This document shows positions 20,339-31,791 of a stretch of DNA of 64,000 nucleotides, piece by piece. Origin of the DNA: Prochlorococcus sp. AG-418-F08 (GTDB lineage Bacteria > Cyanobacteriota > Cyanobacteriia > PCC-6307 > Cyanobiaceae); NCBI GenBank assembly GCA_003214295.1, contig QCLV01000002.1, positions 1-64,000 on the forward strand. Direction: 5' to 3'. The translations under genes and the position numbers were made by a program. Below the pieces are notes generated by a model. It searched no databases, was not told where the DNA came from, and saw nothing but the letters and a program-made list of their open reading frames with translations. Numbering within the stretch: the first letter of the stretch is position 1; each line of letters begins with the position of its first letter.

Positions 20339-21288
20339 ATAATAAAAATTCTTTCGGAATTGGAGAGGGTGAACTTATAGAAATTATTTATGAGCTACCT
20401 CTTCCTATGAGACTAGATAGATGGTTAGTAAGTAAAAGGCCAGAACAAAGTAGAGCAAGAATTCAACATTTCATCCATTCAGGATTAGTACTTGTAAACT
20501 ATAAAACTGCGAAAGCAAAGACCCCATTAAAAAATGGCGATAATGTTCAAATCTGGATGCCTCCTCCAGAACCTCTTGTATATTTGAAACCTGAAAAAAT
20601 GGATTTGGAAATCCTTTTTGAAGACGAGCACATCATAGTAATCAATAAACAATCAGGACTAATTGTTCATCCAGCCCCGGGCCACAAATCAGGTACTCTA
20701 GTCAATGGATTACTTTTTCACTGTAATGATCTTCCTGGAATTAATGGGAAACTTAGACCTGGTATTGTTCACAGATTAGATAAAGATACCTCCGGATGTA
20801 TGGTGGTTGCAAAAAGCCAAGAAGCATTGGTAAATCTCCAGACACAAATAAAAGAAAAAATAGCTTCACGCGAATATATTGCAGTAATACATGGAGCACC
20901 TAATTCTGAAGAAGGCCAAATAGTGGGTCACATTGGTAGAGATAAATTCAATAGATTGAAATATAAAGTAGTTGACGAAGCTTCAGGAAGATATGCCTGC
21001 ACTTATTGGAAATTAAAAGAAAGATTAGGTAATTACTCATTAATGAATTTCAAATTAGATACTGGTCGAACACATCAAATAAGAGTTCATTGCGCTCACG
21101 TTAATCATCCTATTGTTGGTGATCCTTTATATGGAAGATGCAAAAAACTTCCATGTAAATTAGAGGGCCAAGCATTACACGCTTTTAAGCTTGGCCTTAT
21201 ACATCCAATCAATGGGAAAGAAATGATATTTGAAGCAGAATTACCATTAGATTTTCAAAAATTACTAAACGTTCTTAAAGCTAAATAA
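20329..21288 (+). CDS. rluD: Ribosomal large-subunit pseudouridine synthase, RluD family
   Basis: RLDRWLVSKRPEQSRARIQ (S4), GIVHRLDKDTSGCMVVAK, TGRTHQIRVH. Confidence 0.92.
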   Translation: MELDNKNSFGIGEGELIEIIYELPLPMRLDRWLVSKRPEQSRARIQHFIHSGLVLVNYKTAKAKTPLKNGDNVQIWMPPPEPLVYLKPEKMDLEILFEDEHIIVINKQSGLIVHPAPGHKSGTLVNGLLFHCNDLPGINGKLRPGIVHRLDKDTSGCMVVAKSQEALVNLQTQIKEKIASREYIAVIHGAPNSEEGQIVGHIGRDKFNRLKYKVVDEASGRYACTYWKLKERLGNYSLMNFKLDTGRTHQIRVHCAHVNHPIVGDPLYGRCKKLPCKLEGQALHAFKLGLIHPINGKEMIFEAELPLDFQKLLNVLKAK

Positions 21289-22879
21289 GATTTAAAGAAG
21301 AATTTATAAGAGATTTTGTATAGGTGTTTTTAGTTTTAGTAAATATTGTAGAACTTTCTCCTTCATCAACTATCTTTCCGTGATTCATTACTAGCAACCT
21401 ATTACAAAATCTTTTAGCAATACCTAAATCATGTGTGATAAAGATAATTGTTAAATCCATTTTTTCTTGCAAGACTCTAAGTAATTCAAGAATTTCTATT
21501 TTGACTGAAGCATCTAACATATTAACGCTCTCATCACAAATCAAAATTTTTGGTTTCAACAATAACGCTCTGGCTAATGAAATTCTTTGTAATTGACCAC
21601 CAGATAATTGGCTAGGATAAGAATTTAAAAATTCACTCTTAAAAGGAAGACTTAAATTTCTAAACATAGATTTTATTTCTTTTTCAATTTTTCTTTTATC
21701 TGAAATTTTTTGAATAAAAAATATATCTTGCAAAATATTTTTAATTGTCATTTTCGGATTTAGACTTGAAAAAGGATCTTGGAAAATAATTTGCATATTA
21801 TTATGCTTTTTAAAAGATTTATTTTTTTTCGATGCATGATTTTTATCATAAATTTTTATTTCACCGCCTCTTACTTTCAGAAGTCCAATTAAAGCCCTAC
21901 ATAATGTACTTTTACCGCTACCTGAAGAACCAACTATTCCAAGAGTCTCATTCTTGTATAATTTAAAACTTACTTCATTTAAAGCCTTATTCCATTTATT
22001 TATAAAAATTGAAGAATTTAATTTATACCAATGTCTTAAGTTATTTACCTCTAGAACGACCTCATCTCGAACATTATTCTTAATATTTGATTTTAATACT
22101 ATTTGTGAGGCATTTACTAACTTTATCCCAATATCTGATTTTGGTGATTGAAAAATATCTAATATATTTCCTTGTTCAACAATCGATCCCTTTTCAATTA
22201 TTGCAACTTTTTTACACCACTTTGCTGCAAGATTAATGTCGTGACTAATTAAAATCAAAGTAGTATCGAATTCATTACATAACTGAATTATTTCTCTCAT
22301 AATTTCAAAACTTGTTCTGGTATCTAAGCTTGTTGTAGGTTCATCAGCTATTAATAATTTAGGCTTTAAAGCAAGAGCCATTGCTATAGAAACTCTCTGT
22401 CTCATTCCACCGCTAAATTGATGCGGGAATGAATCAAGTCTGCTTTCTTCAATCCCTACTTTTTGAAAAACTTCTTTTACTAATTTTTTAATAAGTAAAG
22501 ATGATTTAGTTTGATCATGAGTTTTAATCAATTCATATAAGTGATCCCCAACTCTCATAAGTGGATTAAGTTTTTTTATAGAATCTTGATATATAAATCC
22601 AAAATTTTTTCTTCTAAATAATTGTGCCTCTCTGTTATTTATTTTCCTAGGATCTACACTAGAAATCGATAAATAACCTTCAGAAGTGGCCTTATAAGGC
22701 AATATATTTACTAATGTTTTTGCAAAAGTAGTCTTTCCACATCCAGAGGGTCCTATTATGGCCAAATGATCTCCTTTATCTATTTCAAGATTAAAATTTT
22801 TGATGATAGGTTGCTGTAATAAACCATATTTAACAGTAAGATTTTTAACTACAAGAATTTTTTCTTTATTTATTTCCAT
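21281..22879 (-). CDS. Oligo/dipeptide-type ABC transporter ATP-binding protein with two fused ATPase domains
   Basis: Two Walker A (GPSGCGKTT, GSSGSGKST) and two signature motifs (FSGGMRQR, LSGGQLQR); likely start is MEINKEK at 22879, not the longer ORF start. Confidence 0.9.
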   Translation of the reverse strand: MEINKEKILVVKNLTVKYGLLQQPIIKNFNLEIDKGDHLAIIGPSGCGKTTFAKTLVNILPYKATSEGYLSISSVDPRKINNREAQLFRRKNFGFIYQDSIKKLNPLMRVGDHLYELIKTHDQTKSSLLIKKLVKEVFQKVGIEESRLDSFPHQFSGGMRQRVSIAMALALKPKLLIADEPTTSLDTRTSFEIMREIIQLCNEFDTTLILISHDINLAAKWCKKVAIIEKGSIVEQGNILDIFQSPKSDIGIKLVNASQIVLKSNIKNNVRDEVVLEVNNLRHWYKLNSSIFINKWNKALNEVSFKLYKNETLGIVGSSGSGKSTLCRALIGLLKVRGGEIKIYDKNHASKKNKSFKKHNNMQIIFQDPFSSLNPKMTIKNILQDIFFIQKISDKRKIEKEIKSMFRNLSLPFKSEFLNSYPSQLSGGQLQRISLARALLLKPKILICDESVNMLDASVKIEILELLRVLQEKMDLTIIFITHDLGIAKRFCNRLLVMNHGKIVDEGESSTIFTKTKNTYTKSLINSSLNLI

Positions 22880-22934
22880 GATTTTATAGCAAATTTTTCC
22901 AGACCTAAATAAAATAAACCTAAAGCAATATAAA

Positions 22935-25244
22935 ATGTCTGAGGCAGCTGCAAATTCAAAAGAAAAAAAAGAAATTGAAGTTTCCAAAACTATTTTGCCT
23001 GAAAATAAAAAATATGAAAGTGAATCTTTGAATTATCAAATAAAAATACCCGATTGGCTTCTTAACGATATTAATAATTTTGAAAAATCAAATAAAAAAA
23101 ATGACGATAATCAAAACCTTATAGTAAAGGCTTTTAAACTTGCTTATACAGCTCATGATGGGCAATTTCGCGCGAGTGGCGAACCATACATTATCCACCC
23201 AGTTGCCGTAGCCAATCTCCTCAAAGAAATAGGTGCAAGTTCATCTGTTATTGCTGCAGGACTTTTACATGATGTTGTTGAAGATACTGGCGTTGATTTA
23301 TCCGAAATAGAAACAAATTTTGGATTAGAAGTAAAAATACTTGTGGAGGGCGTAACAAAATTAGGAGGAATTCACTTTAATAACAGGACTGAAGCACAAG
23401 CTGAAAATCTCAGAAAAATGTTTATGGCTATGGCTAGCGATATCAGAGTTGTTTTAGTAAAACTGGCAGATCGACTCCATAACATGAGAACAATTGAATG
23501 GTTAAATGAAGAGAGGAAAAAAAGAATAGCCAGAGAAACAAGAGAGATTTATGCACCTTTAGCTAATCGATTAGGAATTAATAGATTTAAATGGGAATTA
23601 GAAGATTTAGCTTTTAAATTTCTGGAACCTAAAGAATATCAGGATCTCAAAGATCAAATCGCTGTCAAAAGAAGTGATAGAGAAAAAAGATTAAATGTAA
23701 CCCTGAATCTTATGAAAGAAAACTTAGTAGCAGCAGGTTTAAAAAACTTTGAAATAACTGGAAGACCAAAACATCTTTATGGCATCTGGAGTAAGATGGA
23801 AAGACAGCAAAAACAGTTTCATGAAATTTATGATGTTGCTGCTTTAAGAATTATCGTTGATAATTCAGATAGTTGTTATAGAGCTTTAGCGGTTGTACAT
23901 GATACTTTCAAACCAATTCCAGGTAGATTTAAAGATTATATAGGTTTACCAAAACCCAATGGATATCAGTCCTTACATACTTCGGTGATTGGGAGACATC
24001 GACCTATTGAAGTACAAATTAGAACTACTTCTATGCATCAAATAGCAGAATATGGAATTGCTGCTCATTGGCAATATAAAGAGGGTGGTTCTCCTGCTAA
24101 AAGCAATGCTGAAAGATTTAATTGGCTAAGACAACTAGTCGAATGGCAACAAGAAGGTAATGAAGGTGATCATAATGATTATTTAGCTTCAATTAAAGAA
24201 GATTTATTTGATGAAGAAGTATTTGTAATTACTCCTAAAGGAGACGTTGTTGGTTTAAGAAAAGGATCTACCGCAATAGATTTCGCCTACAGAATTCATT
24301 CTGAAGTTGGAAATCACTGTAATGGAATAAGAATTAATGAAAAGCTTTCTCCATTATCTACAGCACTTCAAAATGGTGACTTCATAGAAATTTTGACAAA
24401 TAATAATGCCACTCCAAGCTTGGATTGGCTCAACTTTGTGGTTACGCCAACTGCTAAAAATAGAATCCGCCAATGGTATAAAAAAAGCCATAGGGATGAG
24501 ACGATTAAAAGAGGTAGAGATTTACTCGAAAAAGAAGTAGGTCGAAATGGTTTTGAAACATTACTTTCTAGTGATGCTATGAAAAAAGTTGCGAATCGAT
24601 GCAATTTAAAAAATACTGAAGACCTTCTTGCATCACTTGGTTTTGGTGGTTTAACTTTACATCAAGTATTAAACAGACTAAGAGAAGAAATAAAATTACA
24701 GACAGAGGATATTAAAAATGACTCTGATTCTGAAATAGCAAAATCTCTTAAAAGTAATAGTAATTTATCCACCAATAAACCTTATATAACGACTAAATCA
24801 CCAATTTCCGGGATAGAAGGTCTTGATTACAGAATAGGTAAATGCTGTAGCCCACTTCCAGGTGAGAATATTATCGGAACTGTATCGCTAGGAAACCATG
24901 GAATAACCATACATAGGGCAGATTGTGAAAATGTAATGCCAATTCCAATAGAAAGGAGATTACCTGTTGGTTGGAATCAAGATAATAAAACTGGCGATAA
25001 TAAGTTCCCAATTCAGCTCCGAATAGAAGTAATTGATAGAGTTGGAGTCCTTAAAGATATTCTTATGCGGTTATCTGATAAAGGTATAAATGTTAGCGAT
25101 GCCAATGTTAAAACTGCTTATGGCAAACCAGCTATTATCAATCTCTGCGTAGGTCTAGAAAGTTATAATCAACTTCACAAAACAATTGACCAAATTAAAT
25201 CAATGGCAGATGTTTTAGATATAGCCAGAGTTGGACAAAGTTAA
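22935..25244 (+). CDS. spoT: (p)ppGpp synthetase/hydrolase RelA/SpoT
   Basis: HD domain LLHDVVEDTG, synthetase DYIGLPKPNGYQSLHT, TGS and ACT domains. Confidence 0.95.
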   Translation: MSEAAANSKEKKEIEVSKTILPENKKYESESLNYQIKIPDWLLNDINNFEKSNKKNDDNQNLIVKAFKLAYTAHDGQFRASGEPYIIHPVAVANLLKEIGASSSVIAAGLLHDVVEDTGVDLSEIETNFGLEVKILVEGVTKLGGIHFNNRTEAQAENLRKMFMAMASDIRVVLVKLADRLHNMRTIEWLNEERKKRIARETREIYAPLANRLGINRFKWELEDLAFKFLEPKEYQDLKDQIAVKRSDREKRLNVTLNLMKENLVAAGLKNFEITGRPKHLYGIWSKMERQQKQFHEIYDVAALRIIVDNSDSCYRALAVVHDTFKPIPGRFKDYIGLPKPNGYQSLHTSVIGRHRPIEVQIRTTSMHQIAEYGIAAHWQYKEGGSPAKSNAERFNWLRQLVEWQQEGNEGDHNDYLASIKEDLFDEEVFVITPKGDVVGLRKGSTAIDFAYRIHSEVGNHCNGIRINEKLSPLSTALQNGDFIEILTNNNATPSLDWLNFVVTPTAKNRIRQWYKKSHRDETIKRGRDLLEKEVGRNGFETLLSSDAMKKVANRCNLKNTEDLLASLGFGGLTLHQVLNRLREEIKLQTEDIKNDSDSEIAKSLKSNSNLSTNKPYITTKSPISGIEGLDYRIGKCCSPLPGENIIGTVSLGNHGITIHRADCENVMPIPIERRLPVGWNQDNKTGDNKFPIQLRIEVIDRVGVLKDILMRLSDKGINVSDANVKTAYGKPAIINLCVGLESYNQLHKTIDQIKSMADVLDIARVGQS

Positions 25245-25261
25245 TTTAAAATCATAACAAT

Positions 25262-25705
25262 CTATCTTTTTATTTTTATCTTATAGATAAAGAAAACAAT
25301 ACTGCCGCAAATCAAAGCTAATAAAAATCCAACACAAGAAGAACCTAGAAGTAATTTTAGTGAGAAAATTCTACCTTGTTTCCATAAGTCATCTATAACC
25401 AAACTTTTTTCAATAATTTCATTAGAAGAAGTATTAAAAAAAATCGAACCAACTTTATAATTAAAATAATAAAGTGGAATATAAGTAAAGGGGTTGCTTA
25501 TCCAGGTACCAATTGCAGCTAGAACAATATTTCCCTTAGCTAGTTTTGCAAAAAATATCCCTATTAGAGTCTGAAAACCAAAAAAAGGAAAGCAGCCACT
25601 AAATACACCTATAGCTAAACCTTTAGCATTAAAAAAAGGACTTCCATTCTGATTCCTGAATAATGATAGAATTTTCTTATAGGTAATATCTCTTTTTGAT
25701 CTCAT
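25262..25705 (-). CDS. DUF2062-like membrane protein
   Basis: KGLAIGVFSGCFPFFGFQT...GTWISNPFTYIPLYYFNYKVG. Confidence 0.82.
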   Translation of the reverse strand: MRSKRDITYKKILSLFRNQNGSPFFNAKGLAIGVFSGCFPFFGFQTLIGIFFAKLAKGNIVLAAIGTWISNPFTYIPLYYFNYKVGSIFFNTSSNEIIEKSLVIDDLWKQGRIFSLKLLLGSSCVGFLLALICGSIVFFIYKIKIKR

Positions 25706-25771
25706 TCAGAAAGAAAAATTTAAAATTAAATTCTTGATAATCTTACTTAATTATCCATAACAAAGCGAGAG

Positions 25772-27154
25772 ATGGATTCGATAGTTACTACAGAAGATAC
25801 GATAGCTGCAATTGCTTCAGCTATAAGTATAGGGAAAGGGGGAGTTGCGATAATAAGAGTATCAGGCAAAGACTCAATAAATTCTTGCAAAAAGATAGTT
25901 CAAACTAAATCAAAATATGCATGGGAATCTCATAGAGTTTTTCACGGCTTTATTAAGGAAAAAAAACAAAATAAATTTATTGATGAGGTTTTAATTTTAG
26001 TGATGAAATCACCAAATAGCTTTACAGGAGAGGATGTTGTTGAACTACATTGCCATGGAGGAATTATCCTAGTAAATAAAGTTCTAAAAATATTATTATC
26101 AAGTAATTCTAAAGTTAGAATTGCAAATCCAGGAGAATTTAGTCAAAGAGCTTTTCTGAATGGGAAAATAGACCTTACTCAAGCCGAGTCAATTAATCAA
26201 TTAATTAACGCAAGCAATCTCAGATCAGCAGAGTTAGCTTTTAGCGGGGTTCAAGGAGAAATAAAGAAAAAAATTGATGACATTAAAAATGATCTTATAA
26301 ATCAACTTTGTGAGATAGAAGCGAGAGTTGATTTTGAAGAAGATTTCACTGATTTTGATTACACCAAATATCTAAAAAATATTAAAAAAGTGAAAGAAAA
26401 AATAGAGTTACTTATTGAACATTCAAAAAGAAATTCATATATTCATAATGGAATATCTATTGCGCTTATAGGTAAAACAAATGTTGGCAAAAGTTCTTTA
26501 CTAAATTTGCTTGCAAAAAAAGAGAAGGCGATCGTAACTAATATTCCTGGAACAACAAGAGATGTTATTGAAGTGAATTTAACTATTAATGACATCCCAA
26601 TGAAAATAATTGATACTGCTGGCATAAGAGAAACGTATGAACAAATTGAAAGTATTGGAATTAAAAAAAGTTTTGGGAAAATTAAAGAGTCAGATTTTAT
26701 AATATATATTTATAGTCTTGAAGAAGGATTTAATGAAGAAGACAAAAAAATAATAAAAGAAATCCCCAAAGAAAAATTAATTACTATTGTGGGTAATAAA
26801 AAAGATTTAGTTGACTCTAAAAATATTAATTCAAATAAGTTAAAAAAAACAATTCTTATGAGCATTAAGAATAATGATGGTGAAAGATTATTAATCGACA
26901 CAATCATAAAAAAATGCGGATTAAAACAATTAGAAAATATTAATATATTTTTAAACGAAAGACATCTCAGGAATTTATCTGCTTGCCTATCTAATTTAAA
27001 TGATACTGATGCGATAGTGAAAAATAAATTACCCTTTGATTTATTATCAATAGAACTTAGAGATGGTATTCAAAACTTATCTAAAATAACAGGCCAAGAA
27101 TTAACAGAGGAGCTTCTAGATAATATTTTTTCTAAATTTTGTATTGGTAAATAA
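25772..27154 (+). CDS. mnmE: tRNA modification GTPase MnmE/TrmE
   Basis: [37 protein letters not shown]-terminal FCIGK. Confidence 0.97.
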   Translation: MDSIVTTEDTIAAIASAISIGKGGVAIIRVSGKDSINSCKKIVQTKSKYAWESHRVFHGFIKEKKQNKFIDEVLILVMKSPNSFTGEDVVELHCHGGIILVNKVLKILLSSNSKVRIANPGEFSQRAFLNGKIDLTQAESINQLINASNLRSAELAFSGVQGEIKKKIDDIKNDLINQLCEIEARVDFEEDFTDFDYTKYLKNIKKVKEKIELLIEHSKRNSYIHNGISIALIGKTNVGKSSLLNLLAKKEKAIVTNIPGTTRDVIEVNLTINDIPMKIIDTAGIRETYEQIESIGIKKSFGKIKESDFIIYIYSLEEGFNEEDKKIIKEIPKEKLITIVGNKKDLVDSKNINSNKLKKTILMSIKNNDGERLLIDTIIKKCGLKQLENINIFLNERHLRNLSACLSNLNDTDAIVKNKLPFDLLSIELRDGIQNLSKITGQELTEELLDNIFSKFCIGK

Positions 27155-27231
27155 ATTTGAGTAAAATTACATAGTGATTTATAGTTGATTCTCTAACTTC
27201 GGTTGAATTTTATTAATTATTTTTTAGTTTA

Positions 27232-28098
27232 GTGGATCTGAATACTCCAACAATAAGTAAGATCATTGATAATTGGATCGATGAAGATATAGGTAGGGGA
27301 GATCTAACAAGTTCCTCTATCACAGAAGAGAATGGTAATGCATATTGGATTGCGAAAGAGGATGGTATATTTTGTGGGGTTGAAATAATAAAAGAAATTT
27401 TTAGAAAAATTGATTTAAAAATCAGTCCAAAATTTAATATCTCTGATGGAGATAAATTTGTTAAAGATGAAAAACTCTTAGAAATATATGGACCTTCAAA
27501 AAGTTTACTCGCTAGTGAAAGGATCAGCTTAAATATAGCAATGCATTTATCTGGAATATCAACATATGCGAAGAATCTCGTAGATAAGTTAGAAGGCACA
27601 AATATAAAATTAGCAGATACTAGAAAAACGACTCCTGGCTTAAGAATATTTGAAAAATATGCATTCAAATGTGGAGGTGGAATCAATCATAGAATGGGAT
27701 TATACGATGCGGCTATGATAAAAGAAAATCATATTGCATGGACAGATAATCTTAAGAATGCAGTACAAAAAATTCGCCTAAATTCGCCTTTTACAACTCA
27801 TATCATAATTGAAGCTGAGAATATGGAACAGGCAAAAGAAGCAGTATTAGCAGGAGCGGATAGTGTATTATTAGATGAACTTAGTCCTGAAACAATCAAA
27901 AAAAACGTTCAAGAATTAAGACATTTGTCAATTAATAGCCTAAAAAAAGAAGTCAACAAAAATTTAATCATAGAAGTTTCTGGAATAAAACCAGAAGAAA
28001 TTAGTAAATATCTAATAAAAGGTATAGATTTAATTTCAACAAGTTCTTCAATTACCAAAAGTGATTGGATTGATTTAAGTATGCGTTATATTAATTAA
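27232..28098 (+). CDS. nadC: Nicotinate-nucleotide pyrophosphorylase
   Basis: EDIGRGDLTS, RKTTPGLR, GGGINHRMGLYDAAMIKENH; GTG start. Confidence 0.96.
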   Translation: MDLNTPTISKIIDNWIDEDIGRGDLTSSSITEENGNAYWIAKEDGIFCGVEIIKEIFRKIDLKISPKFNISDGDKFVKDEKLLEIYGPSKSLLASERISLNIAMHLSGISTYAKNLVDKLEGTNIKLADTRKTTPGLRIFEKYAFKCGGGINHRMGLYDAAMIKENHIAWTDNLKNAVQKIRLNSPFTTHIIIEAENMEQAKEAVLAGADSVLLDELSPETIKKNVQELRHLSINSLKKEVNKNLIIEVSGIKPEEISKYLIKGIDLISTSSSITKSDWIDLSMRYIN

Positions 28099-28125
28099 TC
28101 ATATAGATAAATAATTGAATAAATA

Positions 28126-29940
28126 ATGCTAATCATTTTTAAAGAATTAACAGATAACTTTGAACAATCTCTTTTAGATAGTCTTAAAAAAAATGATAAA
28201 GAAAGAGAGTTCGAAATTCTTAGAAAAAATTTAATTACTCAATCATCAAAGGAAGAATTTGGTGATTATCAATGTAATGTTTGTTTAAGTTTATCTAAAA
28301 TATATAAAAAGAATCCAAGAGATATTTCTAATGATTTTATTAAACTTTTGAATAAAAATAAAAGCATATCAAGATTATGTAAGAGTCTAGAAATAGCTGG
28401 ACCTGGATTTATAAATATAAAATTAAAAGATGAAGTTCTCATAAATGAAATTAAATCAAATATTCAATGCCAAAGGGCTGGAGTACCTCAAATTAAAAAA
28501 GATTTAGAAAGTGGCTTAGCAAATAAAGTCATTGTAGATTTTTCTAGTCCTAATATTGCTAAAGAAATGCATGTAGGGCATTTAAGATCAACAATAATAG
28601 GAGATTCAATATCCAGAATTTTCGAGTTAAGAGGTTATCAAGTATTAAGGCTAAATCACGTTGGCGATTGGGGAACGCAATTTGGAATGCTTATTACTCA
28701 GCTCAAAGATTTATATTCAAATGATTTAGAAGAGATAGGGAACATCAAGATAAGTGATTTAGTTGAATTTTATAAAGAATCAAAAAAAAGATTTGATAAT
28801 GAATCTGAATTCCAAAAAAGATCTAGAGAGGAAGTAGTTAAGTTACAAAGTGGAGATATTAAATCGATTAAAGCCTGGAAATTATTATGTGATCAATCAA
28901 GAAAAGAATTTGATGTAATCTATAAAAATTTAAAAATAAAAATAGAAGAAAGAGGTGAATCTTTTTATAATCCCTTGTTAAAGTCAGTTATTGAGGATTT
29001 GAATTTAAAAAAATTATTAGTAGAAGATCAAGGCGCAAAATGTGTATTTTTAGATGGGATGACTAATAAAGAAGGCAGACCTTTACCGCTAATTATTCAA
29101 AAAAAAGATGGGGGTTTTAACTATGCCACCACAGATCTTGCTGCTATAAGATACAGATTCAATAAACCTCCTAATGGGGATGATGCTTCGAGAATTATTT
29201 ATGTAACTGATCATGGACAAGCAAATCATTTTGCTGGGGTTTTTCAAGTTGCAAAAAAAGCAAAATGGATTCCAAACAATTGTCAAGTAGACCATGTCCC
29301 TTTTGGTTTAGTTCAAGGCATTGATGGCAAAAAACTAAAGACAAGGGCAGGTGAAACAATACGTCTAAAAGATTTGTTAAAAGAAGCAGTTAGAAGAGCA
29401 AAAGAAGATTTATTGAAAAGATTAGAAGATGAAAATCGTTATGAGACAGAGGATTTTATTGCAAATACTTCAAGAATCATTGGATTAGGAGCTGTTAAGT
29501 ATGCAGATTTAAGCCAAAATAGGATTAGTAATTATCAATTTAGTTTTGATAAGATGCTTTCCCTGAATGGTAATACTGCTCCTTATTTGTTATATACACT
29601 TGTAAGAATTGCAGGAATTAAGAGAAAAAATGATTTTGTTTATAACTCTAAAGATTTTCAATATATAAATTATGATCATAAATCTGAGTGGAAACTTATA
29701 AGAAAATTACTTAAGTTCGATGAAGTGATAATATCTATTGAAAAAGATTTAATGCCCAATAGATTATGCAATTATCTGTTTGAGCTATGTCAAACTTTTA
29801 ATAGATTCTATGATCAAGCTCCAATACTCAAAGAAGAAAAATATATAAAAATTTCTAGACTTAATTTATGTGATCTAACTTCAAAAACACTAAAATTAAG
29901 TTTAGAGCTTCTAGGAATTGAAACTTTAGAAAGAATGTAA
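28126..29940 (+). CDS. argS: Arginyl-tRNA synthetase
   Basis: [23 protein letters not shown] (HIGH), [14 protein letters not shown]. Confidence 0.97.
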   Translation: MLIIFKELTDNFEQSLLDSLKKNDKEREFEILRKNLITQSSKEEFGDYQCNVCLSLSKIYKKNPRDISNDFIKLLNKNKSISRLCKSLEIAGPGFINIKLKDEVLINEIKSNIQCQRAGVPQIKKDLESGLANKVIVDFSSPNIAKEMHVGHLRSTIIGDSISRIFELRGYQVLRLNHVGDWGTQFGMLITQLKDLYSNDLEEIGNIKISDLVEFYKESKKRFDNESEFQKRSREEVVKLQSGDIKSIKAWKLLCDQSRKEFDVIYKNLKIKIEERGESFYNPLLKSVIEDLNLKKLLVEDQGAKCVFLDGMTNKEGRPLPLIIQKKDGGFNYATTDLAAIRYRFNKPPNGDDASRIIYVTDHGQANHFAGVFQVAKKAKWIPNNCQVDHVPFGLVQGIDGKKLKTRAGETIRLKDLLKEAVRRAKEDLLKRLEDENRYETEDFIANTSRIIGLGAVKYADLSQNRISNYQFSFDKMLSLNGNTAPYLLYTLVRIAGIKRKNDFVYNSKDFQYINYDHKSEWKLIRKLLKFDEVIISIEKDLMPNRLCNYLFELCQTFNRFYDQAPILKEEKYIKISRLNLCDLTSKTLKLSLELLGIETLERM

Positions 29941-31049
29941 TGAATGATTTTGATCAATTAAATAATCTTTTTCCAAAGCCAAGAGAAGAAATAATAAATA
30001 TGCAGTCTTACTCTGCACCTTTAGAAAACAGAAGAAATTTACTCCGCCTAGACTTTAATGAAAATACTCTAGGTCCAAGCCCTAGTGTTTTCGCGGCATT
30101 ACAAGCGATAAAATTAGATGAGATTTCAATTTATCCAGAATACGATTTATTAAAAAATTTTTTATGTGATAAATATCTTGATTCAAGAAAATTTGATATT
30201 GATGAAATAGGAATTTTCAATGGAGCAGATGCAGCAATAAATGCAATTTTTAATTGCTTTGGAGAAAAAGATCAAATATTTCTAACTACGAATCCAACTT
30301 TTGGTTACTATTCTCCTTGTTCGGAAATGCGAGGAATGAAGAAAATAACTTGTTCTTACATTGGAGAAAATTTTAAATTCCCTATCGAAGAATTTAGTGA
30401 AAAAATTATAAAGCATAATCCAAAGTTAATATTTATTTGTAATCCAAATAATCCAACAGGAACAATTTTAAGTGCGCAAGAGATAATTAACTTAGCTAAT
30501 ATCAAAAAAGATTCATTGATAATTGTTGATGAACTATATGAAAAATTTTATGGAGATAGTCTTCTTGAATCGATAGATTTTGAAACGAATCACAATATAC
30601 TAATAATCCAATCTCTCTCAAAAACAGCTGGGTTAGCTGGTTTAAGAATAGGTTTTACTTTTGGCAATAAAAATTTAATTCAGTACATTAACAAAGTTAC
30701 AGGACCATATGATGTAAATAGCTTTGCTATAACGGCGGCATTAGCAGCACTTAAAGACAAATCATATATTGATAATTATGTTTTAGAAGTAAAAAAAGCA
30801 AGGGAATGGATTTTAAATAAATTTAAATCAACAAAAATCAGAACTCACTTTAGTGGTGGTAATTATTTCTTAATTTGGCCAAAAAAAGATCCTAAAATTT
30901 TAATTAAACAGATGAGAGAAAAAGGCATTCTTATCAGAAGTATGGAAAACAAAAAAGATATTGGTAAGTCAATAAGGGTTAGTATTGGAACTAAAGAACA
31001 AATGATTTTTTTCTGGGAAAATTACAAGTTCTTAGAATTAATAAATTAA
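29940..31049 (+). CDS. hisC: Histidinol-phosphate aminotransferase-like PLP enzyme
   Basis: LRLDFNENTLGPSP, NPNNPTGT, VDELYEKF, QSLSKTAGLAGLRIGF. Confidence 0.85.
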   Translation: MNDFDQLNNLFPKPREEIINMQSYSAPLENRRNLLRLDFNENTLGPSPSVFAALQAIKLDEISIYPEYDLLKNFLCDKYLDSRKFDIDEIGIFNGADAAINAIFNCFGEKDQIFLTTNPTFGYYSPCSEMRGMKKITCSYIGENFKFPIEEFSEKIIKHNPKLIFICNPNNPTGTILSAQEIINLANIKKDSLIIVDELYEKFYGDSLLESIDFETNHNILIIQSLSKTAGLAGLRIGFTFGNKNLIQYINKVTGPYDVNSFAITAALAALKDKSYIDNYVLEVKKAREWILNKFKSTKIRTHFSGGNYFLIWPKKDPKILIKQMREKGILIRSMENKKDIGKSIRVSIGTKEQMIFFWENYKFLELIN

Positions 31050-31771
31050 TTACCAAAAATATAAATTATTTTTTGATCGATTCTTTTAGGTTTTATTCGA
31101 AAATCTTTTCCAACATATTTCACTTTAAAATCTTTCATATTTTCGATAAATAAATCAGCATTTGAGAAATCACATTCCTTATTAATTTTTTTACCACGAG
31201 CAAAGTGAACAGGAATAACTACGTTAGGTTTTAGAAGCTTAACGATTCTTGAAGCCTCTTTCCCATCATAAGATTTTATTCCTCCGCCAATTGAAATAAA
31301 TAAGATATCTGGGCGCGACAAAATAATTTGACTATTAATATCAATATCACCAGCAGCTCCTCCCATATGAACAATTTTAAGATCATTCTGCTCCCAACTC
31401 CAAACAGTTGCCATCCCAAATCTTCTTCCATCTACTCTGTCATGTGGGACGGAAATTCCATTTAATAAAATATCCTCAAATTGATAGATGCCTGGCTCAA
31501 CAAACATTAATTGATCATTAGGGTTATAACCTTCATCTGGAAGCCTAGAACTAGCCAAAATCAAATCTGCTTTGACTTCTTTTGACTCCTTTAAATTGCT
31601 TGCACAACCTACTGCTTTAAAGGGATTGATAAGAATAGAATTTTCTTTACTATTTATTAAAAAACTACTATGTCCCAGACTTTTTATTACTAAATTCCTC
31701 GCCAATAATGAGGTAGGTAAGAAAAAGCTAAATAATATAAAAAAGAAAATGTTTTTAATTTGAAAAATCAT
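31046..31771 (-). CDS. Metallo-beta-lactamase-fold-like exported protein with degenerate metal motif
   Basis: LGHSSFLINSKENSILINPF, VHMGGAAGDID, VVIPVHFARG; N-terminal signal-like segment. Confidence 0.72.
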   Translation of the reverse strand: MIFQIKNIFFFILFSFFLPTSLLARNLVIKSLGHSSFLINSKENSILINPFKAVGCASNLKESKEVKADLILASSRLPDEGYNPNDQLMFVEPGIYQFEDILLNGISVPHDRVDGRRFGMATVWSWEQNDLKIVHMGGAAGDIDINSQIILSRPDILFISIGGGIKSYDGKEASRIVKLLKPNVVIPVHFARGKKINKECDFSNADLFIENMKDFKVKYVGKDFRIKPKRIDQKIIYIFGN

Positions 31772-31791
31772 AATATTATTTTTCTTGTATT

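Noticed and set aside
22880-22987. N-terminal extension of the dual ABC ATPase ORF
   Set aside because: Residues before MEINKEK overlap the relA/spoT start and do not look like ABC protein sequence; start moved to 22879
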